This document shows positions 1 to 10,080 of a DNA stretch of 64,000 nt, one piece after another. Origin of the DNA: Agrypnia vestita (lineage: Eukaryota; Arthropoda; Insecta; Trichoptera; Phryganeidae). Position numbers and translations under genes: made by a program. Below the pieces are notes generated by a model. It was not told the DNA's origin. It ran no database searches and saw nothing but the letters and a program-made list of their open reading frames with translations. How positions within the stretch are numbered: the first letter of the stretch is position 1; each line of letters starts with the position of its first letter. Location: assembly GCA_016648135.1 (NCBI GenBank), contig JADDOH010023013.1, forward strand, positions 1 to 64,000, read 5' to 3'.

Positions 1-470
1 ATGTTTTATTATTTATTTGTTTTTGTTATTTGTATATTGTTATTTCCACTACACCCTGTGAATTTCCCTATTTTATTCCAAGGATAAAGGCGGGGGGTGG
101 GGCGAAGAGACTTTGACCCGGTGACATCATCGCCGACACCCCTTATCACACTCCTCGTGTCTGGAGACCCACCAAACACTAAGTCCAACACAAAATTCGA
201 CTATGAATCTATTTATTTTAATTATTAAAAATTTATTAAGGTTATTTTATTTCTCCCACCGCGTTATGTCCGTGTCTAATAATAAAAATACGGACACGTA
301 ACTACTATAACGCACAGATAAAAAAACGTACAACTGGTTACATTATTACAATATAAGAATAAACCAAAAAGATGAGACAATTTGATTATTCAATTTTACT
401 AATCCGTATGCAGAACCGCCGTCTTCTTGTCGAATATATAGTTTATTTTTATATAAATAATTAGAAAACA
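1..470. other. AT-rich sequence, nothing recognised
   Basis: Only short chance frames are present. The one distinctive patch is a G-rich stretch near 90-110. No repeat ends or coding signature were seen. Confidence 0.5.
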
Positions 471-620
471 CCTTGTAAAAACCACTAATTTATTAAATTA
501 TCAACCAATAATTTCCGGGCCAAAAGTTCCTTCATCACGATACAACGTATACTAAAAATTAAAATTCGAAATACAAACATTTATAAAAACAAGAAAAAAT
601 ATAGGGGAGATGAATAAATA
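470..620 (-). repeat. Penelope-type end, decayed hammerhead-like core (family B)
   Basis: The segment aligns by eye with 9945-10080 and 31215-31320. All share a TATCAAC/TTCCTTCAT layout followed by a tract reading TATACTAAAAAT or similar. Read on the minus strand, positions 511-537 give TGATGAAGGAAC, a spacer and GGAAAT, a decayed CTGATGA...GAAAC pair. The orientation and the flanking TTGTAAAAACCAC resemble the better preserved Penelope-type units at 18.2 and 35.6 kb. The family link is inferred from these shared words. Confidence 0.45.
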
Positions 621-837
621 ATTTAGAACAAATGTGAAAAGAAATTTAAAATGTAACTATTTGCAAAAACGATTTGGTATTTATGATATTCAATTTGCTT
701 TTAACATTCCAATGTATAAAATTTCTAATTTATCAACAATTCTAATTAAACTCATATTAATATCAAAAGAATGGTTTAAGAAATTTAAGAAAAAATTACA
801 CACTATGTTTTAAACCACTTAATTGCTATATATTTGT

Positions 838-876
838 CAACTAGTTTCGGTTGGACTCAACCTTCTTCAGGACAAT
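838..876 (-). ncRNA. Hammerhead-ribozyme-like motif, inverted copy
   Basis: This is the exact reverse complement of the motif at 923-965, lying in the left arm. GAAAC reads at 844-848 and CTGAAGA at 864-870 on the minus strand. Confidence 0.55.
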
Positions 877-922
877 TACAATATAGACTGATATTTTGTA
901 ATTGTCCTCCAGTCTATATTGT

Positions 923-965
923 AATTGTCCTGAAGAAGGTTGAGTCCAACCGAAACTAGTTGACA
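923..965 (+). ncRNA. Hammerhead-ribozyme-like motif
   Basis: CTGAAGA (930-936) is followed by a stem II hairpin (GGTTG / CAACC, loop AGTC) and then GAAAC (952-956). The next bases are CTAG, a palindrome able to form a short stem III, then TT as the possible cleavage dinucleotide, then GACAA. GACAA pairs with the TTGTC just before the core to make a 5-bp stem I. One extra A lies between CTGAAGA and stem II compared with the textbook core. Minimal hammerheads with short palindromic stem III are known from Penelope-like elements. Cleavage activity is untested. Confidence 0.6.
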
Positions 966-1124
966 AATATATAGCAATTAAGTGGTTTAAAACATAGTGT
1001 GTAATTTTTTCTTAAATTTCTTATAATGTCAAGCCACAAAGTGTTTTCTTGCTTTGAAAAGTTTAGAATGGTTTAACATTATTTGGATACATTAAATATT
1101 GTACATAAATAACCAGATCATTTT

Positions 1125-1262
1125 TACTCCCTTTATATTAACTCGTGGCGTCTGCTTGCTTGACGAAAAAACTTTGGATCGATTTTTAACCCTTTTCCCG
1201 TGATCCAATCGAGATGAAACTTTTGCAAGCAGACTCGAGGCGACGATCTGCATCGACGATTA
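1125..1262 (+). repeat. Dispersed repeat, copy 1 (partner at 58634-58765)
   Basis: It begins CTTTATATTAACTCGTGGCG and contains ACCCTTTTCCCGTGATCCAA. It ends with a semi-palindromic return of its beginning, GCAGACTCG.GGCGACGATC. The 58.6-kb copy has the same orientation and about 85% identity by eye. I do not know the family. Confidence 0.6.
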
Positions 1263-1463
1263 TAGAACGATAAAAGAAATCGGATAATTAGAGTGTGAAT
1301 TATTCGTGAAACATTTAGTGACTGCGAATTTAAGAACGGCGCTCTTGTTAAGTCCGTGTCCAGTGACTTTTTGTGAATTAAAAGTTTTCAAACTCTTGTT
1401 AACTTTAAGTGTTTCATTTGCCTCCCACAGCCACGTTCCGTGACAATATGTTTGATGCGGACA

Positions 1464-1943
1464 AAGCCATGTATTCACTAGGGGACAAATTGCCCCTCAA
1501 CATCACGCGCGGCATACCCGAGCGAGCTCACCGCGACATTGCGCCGCGCGTCAGTACCAAGTACAAGTGAATGCGCATGCGCTGTATCCATCAACATAAC
1601 ATTAGTGTGGGTAAACGAAATTATTCTCCAACTCATCGAGCTCTACCAAAGCCATACAATGTTATAAGACACTTCAAACCGTGAATATAAAAATAAAATA
1701 AAGAAAAACGACGCGTGGGAGAGCATAGCAAAAGATCCGTCAGACATTCGATACACGCATACGATTCGACTTACGCAGCTGTCATAACCTCATCGCGCGA
1801 CATTTCCGCGACAAGTTATATGTCAGTCCCGGTGTGTACACGTCAAATGACCGCGTCATTGTCCCCGAAACATGAGCGTAGATGTTGATGCGACATGCCG
1901 CGCGGAATATTTCGCGATGTGTCCCCTAGTGAATACATGGCTT
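1464..1943. repeat. Perfect 24-bp inverted repeat around a GC-richer interior
   Basis: Positions 1464-1487 and 1920-1943 are exact reverse complements (core GTATTCACTAGGGGAC). The enclosed 432 bp is rich in CpG and GCGCGC words. No matching direct repeats flank it, so it is not a clear transposon. Each arm reads as CPLVNTWL in one frame, which may be chance. Confidence 0.55.
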
Positions 1944-2489
1944 AAAGGTTTCACGAGACTGCTTCTGCGACATTTGATTTCAACACAAGGATCCCGTTTT
2001 TACATTTACATCGCAATTCTGGTATTGCAAAATGAACATCTTCAAATTCTAGATCATTTAGTTGATATTGTGTTATCAAGAAGATTCGTGTAATAAGGAA
2101 TTCAAAACTCCAAAAAAGTTTTGAATGAAAATTATTAAGTTACCTACCTACGTACATTTTATCATTCTTAACTGATGAAAACTTGTGGTCTAGTCTTCGG
2201 AATTCAGTAAGCCGATGACGTGTTCTGGAAAAGCTGACGATCGCGAACACGAGTCGAGCTGGTCAGGATTCTCCCGCCGACAGACATTGGCCTCGCAAAC
2301 TTTAATCATTATTAAGCCCACCCTGTCGAAATGTCAGTCGGGGCGAGGAATGTTAGGCAATTATTTTAATTAAATTTAATTTTGAGGAAATTTTTTAATT
2401 TAACTTTTTCTTACGGATTTTTTTTCGTTAATATACATAAAAATTGACATTATTCTCGGAATAAAATTATCCACCGCAATATTTTTCCA
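1944..2489. other. No feature recognised; GC-richer patch 2205-2350
   Basis: Short frames run to 2093 without any family signature. The patch 2205-2350 is less AT-rich than its surroundings and could be a small regulatory island. Confidence 0.3.
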
Positions 2490-2939
2490 CAATATAAAAT
2501 ACTAGGATTAAGTAAAATATAAGTTTGCGAGGGGAAACAAAGGGTCCGCTGTTCTCCAAAAAACAATGTTTCCATCTAATGTTAACATAAGTTATTGTAA
2601 AATAACTGTAATACTTTGATATATGGTATCACAGACTTTTTTGTAGATATTATTGTCCTCTATAAAACTGTAGTACATTACTTTGCTCTATTGGCAATAA
2701 TTTCCGCAGCGTACGCAATATAAGGTTTTTTTTTCGTATTTTTTTCACACGTTGGGTTACATTATCGAAGTTTTCATACGGATCCCTAACATTTTTGAAA
2801 ATATTCTATAGCCTATGTTCATCAGGGATAATGTAGAATTCTGAATGTGAAAGAATTTTTCAAATCGGTCCAGTAGTGTCGGAGCCCATTCAATTCAAAC
2901 ACACAATCAAATCTTTCCTCTTTATAATATTAGTATAGA
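2490..2939 (-). mobile_element. Helitron-like repeat, 5' terminus at 2939
   Basis: Read on the minus strand the element starts TCTATACTAATATTATAAAG, a 5' end that I recall for abundant lepidopteran Helitrons. The interior near 2505-2580 (AAGTTTG.GAGGGGAAACAAA) matches 45325-45380, which carries the opposite terminus of the same family. The CTAG 3' end is missing here, so the copy is truncated. Confidence 0.55.
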
Positions 2940-3386
2940 AAACGATACAGATACACATAACGGGTAAAAAAATAACGATACAGGAATCACAATCACAAAA
3001 TGCTGAACGCTGCCAAATATTGTATGAAAATGTTTTTGTTCACCGAGGTTCTTTTTAAATATTGTGTGCATACATGTTACAATTATTGGCGATAATTAAT
3101 TTTTATGTGCTCTTCTGCTTTCAGTCGGCCCACTGCTGCGCGAAATGGTTCGGTATTGTGCCCAAAGTGTACAGTTTCTCTTTTTAATAAATGGCTGTAT
3201 ATTGTTTGTTTCGTATTATTATATTTTGAATATCTGTAGCTTGTTGGTCTTGTGGTTAGGACACTCGCCTCGTGATCCAACTGGTCACGGATTCTAACTT
3301 CACTCCAGACCAGCAAGTTAGTCCTATTTTCATAGCACAAGCGTTTAGCTTAGTTTGAAAATATTAAGAATATTGATTTGACACGT

Positions 3387-3957
3387 GGACTAATAATGGA
3401 CAAAAACTTCAACTGGCCACATCACATAGAAAACACTTGTAAGATTCTAAGAACCCTACTAGGTAAATTCTTTCATCTCAAACATTGTATTCCAAGACAC
3501 ACACGTTTTTGCTTATATTACAGTTTAGTAGACTCAATTGTAAACTATGGCCTAAACAGCTACGGATTGACATTTCCATCATACTTAGAAAAAGTAAAAC
3601 AACTACAATTAAGAATTATTAAAACTATAGCAAATAAAAAACAAAAAGAAGCATGTAAGGACCAACCGGAAAACCTATTCAAAATGTGTAACATCTTACC
3701 GATCCAAAAACAACTCTACTATAAAATGACACTGGAAGAATACGAGAAGGACAGATTCAAAACAACAATACATCATGAATATACTATAAGACAAATAATG
3801 AAAACAAATTAGAAATAAAAAAAACAAATAATTGTTACGGAGACAGAACAAACAGTGCGTAATTCCAAAATTATTCAACAAGCTACCGGATAAAATAAAA
3901 AATGTAACGGGACAAAAAAATATAAAAAAGACATTAAAGAAATACTACAGTGAATTA
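3387..3957 (+). pseudogene. LINE reverse transcriptase C-terminal region, frameshifted
   Basis: The frame 3378-3812 encodes GLIMDKNFNWPHHIENTCK, followed by YSLVDSIVNYGLNSYG. This is the post-RT thumb/C-terminal signature of Jockey/CR1-type LINEs (usual pattern: LG..ID..L.W..HI, later a YG motif). After the stop at 3812 the sense continues in another frame with IPKLFNKLPDKIKNVTG and ends at about 3957. The endonuclease and RT catalytic core are absent because of 5' truncation, so this copy cannot move itself. Confidence 0.65.
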
Positions 3958-4143
3958 TGAAGTGGATAGGAAAAGCGAAAATTAGTTTATTATAGTAGCT
4001 TATTATATAATATGTCATAAATTAAGTAAAATTAAGTAAATAAATGTACAGACACTTATTAAAATTAAATCCTTGCGTTTAAACTGTAATTAAAGTTTTA
4101 AAGTATAAAAAATAAAAAATAAATGAAAATAAAAATGTGACAC
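3387..4143 (+). mobile_element. 5'-truncated LINE inserted in a SINE, 18-bp TSD
   Basis: The insert is flanked by an 18-bp duplication with one mismatch (AATATTGATKTGACACGT, 3369-3386 and 4144-4161). It carries the C-terminal reading frame of a Jockey-type LINE, a short A-rich 3' UTR and an AAAAT-like tail just before the duplication. The duplicated bases belong to the SINE, so the LINE arrived second. Confidence 0.75.
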
Positions 4144-4413
4144 AATATTGATGTGACACGTATTCCGTGTTCGCATCAAAAAAATAATAATTAAAAATTA
4201 AAAATAATGTCTCCCTGTCAACAACCTCTCCACACCCCACCACGTACGGGGGCACGCCTCACCCAAAATTGATTTAAATTTATATTTTATTTTATGGATC
4301 ACTTACTATGCGTCCATCCTAACCAAACCTAACCATGATACTGGGTATCAAAACCGTTCGATGTCAAATGATTTGAAGTGGTTTCTGAAAAGCTTGTCAG
4401 TTTTATTTATTAA

Positions 4414-4443
4414 CTAGCTATAACCCGTCAAAATGACGGTACT
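4414..4443 (-). mobile_element. Helitron-like 3' terminus
   Basis: On the minus strand a perfect 6-bp hairpin (CCGTCA / TGACGG, 4425-4439) lies 7 nt before CTAG (4414-4417). The next flanking base is T. Hairpin plus CTRR before T is the Helitron 3' end. The body would extend rightward, but I could not find its 5' end. Confidence 0.45.
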
Positions 4444-4725
4444 CTTACATGCCGGTTCCTAAAGAATAAGTATTTACTTATTCACAGCTGACACACATGA
4501 AACGGTAACAATGAATTCTAACAAAATATTTTAACATTTTTTTTTTATTTCCCCTGCCGGCAGTTAATTGTAATATTTTAAACCCCGGCGATTGTGCGTA
4601 AAACTAAATGCGATTCCGTCCTTTGATGACAATATCACTCGAGCGAGAACACAATTAAATGATTAAAATAGACATCAAAACAAAATGAAAAACCAAATGA
4701 AGTAATCAATATTTTTTTTGAAAAA
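4440..4725. other. Possible Helitron interior, no coding signal
   Basis: AT-rich sequence with a short GC patch (CCCCTGCCGGCAG, 4551-4563). No Rep/helicase motifs were found. Confidence 0.25.
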
Positions 4726-4815
4726 ATGTATTCCGGTACAGAGAACCGAATGAATTCTCTTGGGTGAGAGCCAGTTATCCTAACCACTATGCCGTATCAG
4801 AGACATCACTGGTCT
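4726..4815 (-). repeat. tRNA-like SINE head
   Basis: On the minus strand the sequence reads GGCATAGTGGTTAGGATAAC, with A-box character. It continues through CTCACCCAAGAG to a degraded B-box region (CATTCGGTTCTCTG). The layout is like the other tRNA-derived repeats here, but the B box is too decayed for a functional tRNA. Confidence 0.45.
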
Positions 4816-4859
4816 TGGAAAAAATGTTTATAAAGCCAGTGTACCTAAAGAAAATATAT

Positions 4860-5476
4860 TTTAGAAAATATATTGTGCGCTCTACAATCTCTTCATATGT
4901 ACAAATGGTTCTTTGTTGTGGTTGTGTTTCTGCGCCTTAGGTCTTTTGACACTTGTATTGTATATCCGTTTTATTTAACTATTCTACATTTCTATACATA
5001 TATTAGTGAACAGTAATAGTAAAGAGACTTTTATCTTCATGCAATTTTACTGAATTCTTAAAAACATCCGTTAATTACAATAAAAGAGAAGCTTTCTAGT
5101 GTACTTCGGTTCAAAGCGAGAAATGGTTCATTCCGCGGATCGCTCACCGGATAAATACAAAAAATGTTAGAGATAGGAGAGCGAGAGAGACAGGACACTT
5201 TTATTGATTCCTCCTCCCTCGAGCTCGGGTGTGCGCGTGTATGTGTGATGTCAAAATTACGGAATAAATCAAGGCCTACCGAGAAAAACCAGTCGATAAA
5301 AGTGAGTACAAAAAACCTAATAAATTGTACGAATATTCTCCTTGTGCCGACTGTATAGTGTGTAGTCGTGTGCTATTCGGCTCCCGGCTATTAGTCACTA
5401 GAGACACTTATACAGAAGACGTCTCGCCTTACTAGAGACTACTGGGTGAGATTGAAGTGTCATAATCGTTAGCCAA
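4860..5476. other. No feature recognised
   Basis: A 64-codon frame at 5164-5358 has mixed composition and no recognisable domain. I treat it as chance. Confidence 0.35.
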
Positions 5477-5645
5477 TTTATTGTTAAATCAAATTTATAA
5501 TGAACTTTCCTGTATAAGCACTTGAATTTGTTAATTTAACTAACCGGCTTCGAAAACTAAGATTTCCTTCATCAGAGTGAAGAAGATCTTTGTATTTTAG
5601 TTGTTTGTACACAAAGTTTGTTATAAATTCAATTTAAAATGCATA
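5477..5645 (-). repeat. Penelope-type unit with hammerhead-like core
   Basis: Approximate inverted ends (TTAAATCAAATTTATAATGA at the left, ATTATAAATTCAATTTAA-like at the right) enclose CTGATGA at 5579-5585 on the minus strand. A spacer and GAAGCC in place of GAAAC follow. The missing GAAAC and weak stem II suggest a dead copy. Family membership is inferred from the shared CTTTG..TACAA edge words. Confidence 0.4.
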
Positions 5646-5934
5646 ACCACAATGTATTTATTAGAGATGAAACGGATATCCGGTAACTATCCGGTATCCG
5701 GCCAATCCGGCCTATTTTTACCATCCGGCCGGATACCGTATAGCACCTTACTATCTGGCCGGATACGAATAGTACCTTAATTGCGAAAATTTCTCAAAAT
5801 TATTTTTGTGAAAAAATTTTCAATACTTTGATAAAGGAAGATACAAATAAAAACTACGCAATCATAGAAAAATTGTTTATTATTTATTTAATCAACAAAT
5901 TTGTTAGTATTCAAAATTAACCAATGGCAAATTA

Positions 5935-6190
5935 AGATAGATAAACACTAGTTTCTCTGATTTTGAGGGGATAAGTGATTGCTCTTGTTTTTGTAAACAT
6001 TATCATCGGCTTCAGAAAATAGTCTTTCGCTCTATGCGCTGATACGAGGTGCTGAAAACTAAATTCTGGCAAACTTTTTCAAATTTGGATACAGTTTTAA
6101 ATTAGCTGACCACCAAATATAATGGTCGCGACTACGATCGATTCGAACTCTCTTCAAATAATAGTCAATCTCGCTTGCAATTACGTTATC
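5935..6190 (-). pseudogene. hAT transposase C-terminal (dimerisation) region
   Basis: On the minus strand the degenerate frames read EIDYYLKRVRIDRSRDHYIW, then WWSANLKLYPNLKKFAR, then SERLFSEADDNVYKNKSNHL. SERLFSEA is the hallmark of the hAT C-terminal dimerisation domain, and the YP.L...A block just before it is typical. In-frame stops occur before SERLF and after the last block. The DDE catalytic residues upstream were not recognisable, so no active transposase can be made. Confidence 0.75.
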
Positions 6191-6930
6191 CTGATCCTGA
6201 CACTGACTATTATTTTCATGAAGTCATATTATTTTTCTTCTGACAGAAAGCACTAAGTCATGTCATGCTTTCTCCTAGAAGGATTTTTGCCACTAGATAG
6301 TGCAGTAGATCATTATTCAAACTAAGCAGTCAACAACATTTAATACTGATCTTCGAAACGCTATTTTGAGTATGAAGTTTTAATTAGAATGGCTCAGTCT
6401 CGCTGAACAAAACTTATCTTAAAATTGTACTCGTATAGTAAGATAACGAAAAATTCATTACTTTATTAATATTGAACATTTCTTAAATATTTTACTACAG
6501 ATTTATTTATTATCATATGTTAGCTTTCCACTCGTAAGAAAACGTTTTCTGCGTACACAATTGATCATTTCTAAGACAATAAAAACGAATGTTTCGGCAG
6601 CGGCCTGTCGAATATTGCTTATATTTTCTTAATAATTGTAAATATTGTTCTGTTAATTACTTTTATATAATAACAAATATTCTATCTAAGTTATCGTCCT
6701 AAAAAATTGTCTAGCATATACATTCTGATATAAATGAATAATAAAAACCAATAATTGCGAAAAAACGCATTTGCAGTGAATTTCCAGCCTTAGTGCCTTC
6801 TTTCTGTCCAGTATAATATATTCTCGATATGTAGGTAGATGATATAAATGTATTTTTCATCAAAACCCGGTAGCCTAGTTATATTTTTCACCAAATAATT
6901 AAAGAAATTCAAAATAAAGAATAAACGGGC

Positions 6931-7360
6931 CTAGTGTATATGAGGGGTATAAAAGCAAAGTATCACATTAGGGCGTTTCTGAGATAAATACAAAACAACT
7001 TGGCAGTGACCTACTAAAGGATGCAATTACCACTTCAATTTTCCTGTAATATTCGTGTACAAATAAATACTGTGTTGCTACCAAATAGTGCTATTTTCTA
7101 TGATGTTTCATTCTAAAAACGACACCAAATCTCACTTTAATATAAAGCGGCTTTTTTGTCACGTGATAAATCCTTAGGAGTTGATTGGTTGAAGTGGATA
7201 TAGCTTTCTTTATTTTGAATAGTGATTTGAAAATATGATTTTGAAAGGGAATCAATATTTCGTATAATATCTCTAATTCAGTAAATTACACGGCGACAGT
7301 GCATTTTTTTTTTTTGGATATTGCTGCCTTTGCTTTTATACACCTCATATGTAACAGAAA
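6931..7360. repeat. Inverted-repeat element nested in the hAT
   Basis: TATGAGGGGTATAAAAGCAA near 6939 returns inverted as TTGCTTTTATACACCTCATA near 7331. It encloses about 370 bp of AT-rich DNA. A similar tip (TAAGGGGTTAAAAAGTAAAG, then GCAGCAATAT) is at 62600-62632. It is probably a MITE, but the target duplication is unclear. Confidence 0.45.
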
Positions 7361-7934
7361 ATATGGATAATTCATATTTCCCCTCGCCACCACGAGAAAT
7401 TTGCACAATAAATAAACGGCATATTTGTTATTATTATTACTAATATCATATTGCCAAATAGGCGATCTGTTTCATAGTCGACATTTTTTTATTATCTTCT
7501 AATATACAAGTTAAAATTATAACAATATAACAAGTCAGCGCAGCAAATAGCAGCCGGATATCTGGCTATCCGGCGTAGAGCCTCGCCGGATATCCGATAT
7601 CCGGCCAAATCACTATCCGTTTCATCTCTAGTATTTATACAGTTGTAATCGGCTATTAATTTATGGTTATTAATTTCAAATTAAATCAAACACAAATTCA
7701 CTTGGTTTAAACCACTTTATTCTTTAGTGCGTTAATTTTTTTTAATATTTACCTTGTAGCATATCCTGAACGACTTCATCAAACCATAATAATTAACAAT
7801 TAACCTTTCTGTACCAAAATTGTGACAATAATTTTCTCTTTAAATTTGGGTCAATGTGTCAAATTTCTTGGTAATTTGAGAGCGAACAAGAAAATATAGT
7901 CACATTAGTACAGTATATATAGCAAACTCTGTAA

Positions 7935-8280
7935 TTCCCAGATTACACTCATTAGGGAATGAACATGCAAAGGCGGCTGACATTTTTGCTGATAGTATAA
8001 CTGTGTTTAGGACAGAGCTGATACAATTCTTTACATCTCAACGAAATGGAAATGGACAATAAATTTTTCTGTATTATTATTTTACCTTTAACTGTATTAT
8101 TATTTTATCTGTCGTATGTTTTTCTGTATTATTATTATTATTATTATTACCTTTTAACTATTATTATTGTAACTTTTAACTATATTATTATTTTAAATGT
8201 CTTATGTTATTTTTTAAAAGTTTTATTCTGTATATTTGTAAAAGCCCATAAGGGCGTTAAATAAATAAATAAATAAATAT
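7935..8280 (+). mobile_element. LINE 3' end with (AAAT)n tail
   Basis: The frame ending near 8060 reads RLHSLGNEHAKAADIFADSI, resembling the end of a LINE RNase H domain (..GNE.AD.LA). It is followed by a UTR with a (TAT)n microsatellite (8124-8150), a GCCCATAAGGGC palindrome, and an AAAT tail at 8259-8278. The 5' boundary is uncertain. Confidence 0.45.
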
Positions 8281-8905
8281 TATTTTTAGTAGCACGCAAA
8301 ATATATTTTTGTAACACCGACAGCCGATTTGAATACAAATAGAATGTATTTTACCCGTAGTGTAGCAATATTTTGTAAAAATTTCACTTCATGAATGGGA
8401 AAAGTGATATTCATATTAGGACCTCAATATCTTCTTCCCTGTCCGCTCTTGCTGGAAACCTCGCCGACCGAGATTTCGTCTTCGCGCAGCGCGTTGCTTG
8501 CCTCACCTGGAAACTAAAACCAAAAACCATCAAAACCACCGAGCAGCGAGACGGGTAGCACAATTCAGAGGTTATGTATGTTATGTAAAGGTTGAACTCC
8601 TTGAAGGATTAGACTGTTTCCTCCAAAACCAGCTTCGCACTCGTGTTCGTGTAGGTATATCCTGGTCTTTCCTGATCATGTGTGATTGTAGGCAAGCAGT
8701 AGGGATACTTTAACTCAAGATATATTATAGATGTCTCATAGAGACGAAGCTATATTTTTATATGGGAAAGTACGTATGAAAGTCTTTTTGGATGTTCAGA
8801 GCTTACGACCTATCGTACGGCTGGCTTTAGCGATCACTTTACACAACATAACGTTCACCAATTCTACCCACAATAGACTACCACATCTTTTTTTTAATTG
8901 ATAGA
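8281..8905. other. No feature recognised
   Basis: A short frame at 8498-8713 has no family signature. There are no terminal repeats. Confidence 0.35.
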
Positions 8906-8914
8906 TGTGGTAGT

Positions 8915-8980
8915 GTCTTGTTCTATCCTCTCTGTCTACCCCTGCGGGATGCAGCGAGATGGTTGGTTTTCAAAGAGTCG
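8915..8980 (+). repeat. Short LINE 3'-end fragment
   Basis: CTGTCTACCCCTGCGGGATG matches the C-terminal codons and stop region of the LINEs ending near 31975 and 36790 (both encode a YPHG/YPCG ending) and is followed by a GGTTGGTT tail. Only about 50 bp survive. Confidence 0.35.
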
Positions 8981-9557
8981 GTCAGCATATATAGTTTGAA
9001 GTAACGCCGTGTTGATACAATGTTATTAGGATGGTAATATATATGTTACATTATAAGGAATAGCAAACGCAGCTGTCGAAAGCAAAGTACCTACATACGG
9101 TTCTAGGCTGCGTTCAGCATGCGCGCTGGTGGTAGTGACATCCACTCGCCAGGATAAGCACGGTGCTCTATAACCTAAACATAAAATGGAACCAATAATA
9201 GTGTCTGGTCGGTGTTTATCTCAGGAAGAAGTGTTAATGAGGTATTTCCTAGCCAGTGTTATGATTGATTCGACGCCAGAAATTCCTGGATGGATGGCAT
9301 TCCCTGTAATAATAGGGCGACCAGAAGAATGCCAGACACTCGGCGGAGGTGGAGCCGACGCGGGGCACTCTTGAATGGCGGGCCGCGCTATTTCGCCGCC
9401 TGGCTCTAATTACATAACACACTCCTGGCTGTGTACATCTTCCCTTTTATCTTCATATCCACAGTTATTTCTTAAATTAAAACTCTCCTAATTTATTGAC
9501 GAAAAATACAAATATTGTGAACAAGTATTTAATGCGTTTATTAAATTATTATTGAAC
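8981..9557. other. Unassigned; small GC-rich island 9290-9412
   Basis: The island contains GGCGGAGGTGGAGCCGACGC and a CTAATTAC homeodomain-type word. The remainder is AT-rich with no coding signature. Confidence 0.3.
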
Positions 9558-9741
9558 CAAGTTTTTATTATACTCCCTTTATTTGTAAAATATAACAACA
9601 ATTAAAGACGAATTAAAACATATAACATAACACTTAACTTAAAGTAATTTAATATATTTCTAAAATGTCAGATGTTTTGAGCTTTGATAAGACACTTCAT
9701 GCTTTAAAGATTAATTTCTAAAAACATTTGTCAGTCAATTT
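9558..9741 (-). repeat. Dispersed ~184-bp repeat (inverted partner 58967-59149)
   Basis: It runs from CAAGTTTTTATTATACTCCC to CATTTGTCAGTCAATTT. The reverse complement at 58967-59149 is nearly identical, including the ACATATAACATAACACTTAA block. No protein or terminal-repeat signature, so the family is unknown. Confidence 0.65.
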
Positions 9742-9944
9742 AATCAAGATTTTGATAGATTCAATTATTAACAATATCGTACCTTATGAATTTCCAGCGT
9801 CGAATGATTTAATATAGTCAGAATCAGATTTGAGTAATGTAGAATTTTTCAAAACTAAGCTGAAATCTAAAAGAAATAAATTATTATTTGATTTCTTCCC
9901 AAAAAACCGAATTTTCCTGTCATCTTGTTTGTGTGTGTGTGTGA

Positions 9945-10080
9945 ATAACACTTTGTAAAAAAACACAATTTTTTGAATTATCAACATTTTTTGGGGTCAA
10001 TGGTCCCTTCATGCGGATTCAATATATACTAAAAATCAAAAATTTAAGTGTAGCCATTAACAAAAACAAAAAATAAGTAT
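9945..10080 (-). repeat. Penelope-type end, decayed hammerhead-like core (family B)
   Basis: Second copy of the 470-620 segment: ATTATCAACATTTT, then GGTCCCTTCAT in the core position and ATATACTAAAAATCAAAAA after it. The catalytic boxes are no longer recognisable. Confidence 0.4.

Larger units (their letters stand above)
768..1076 (+). mobile_element. ORF-less Penelope-type unit: two inverted ends plus tail, 12-bp TSD
   Basis: A perfect 113-bp inverted repeat (778-890 and 910-1022) with a 19-nt spacer is followed by a ~42-nt tail (1023-1064). The unit is flanked by an identical 12-bp duplication, AGAATGGTTTAA, at 768-779 and 1065-1076. The duplication overlaps the first arm bases. The order [inverted end][forward end][tail] matches the large Penelope at 32.7-35.5 kb minus its ORF. 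The same end and tail sequences recur at 13102-13577. Each arm carries a hammerhead-like core. The unit has no coding capacity and probably arose by mobilisation of Penelope 3' ends. Confidence 0.75.
3232..4195 (+). mobile_element. tRNA-derived SINE split by a LINE insertion
   Basis: The left part (3232-3386) has a tRNA-like head (GTTGGTCTTGTGGTTAGGAC with A-box character) and then a body shared with the SINEs at 21895-22085 and 44526-44650 (GTTAGTCCTATTTTCATAGC). The right part resumes at 4162 with ATTCCGTGTTCGCATC plus an A-rich tail, matching the corresponding tail of the 21.9-kb copy. The two halves are separated by the LINE at 3387-4143. Confidence 0.65.
5662..7630 (-). mobile_element. 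hAT transposon remnant with perfect 8-bp TSD
   Basis: Identical 8-bp duplications, GTATTTAT, lie at 5654-5661 and 7631-7638. The termini share the 17-bp inverted repeat TAGAGATGAAACGGATA. Both subterminal regions are packed with CCGGATATCCGG-type words (5675-5770 and 7550-7610), which are likely transposase-binding repeats. An internal minus-strand transposase C-terminus confirms hAT. Total length 1969 bp, shorter than autonomous hATs, and the transposase has stops. Confidence 0.85.

Noticed and set aside
3083..3340. 85-codon minus frame
   Set aside because: Antisense to the tRNA-derived SINE.
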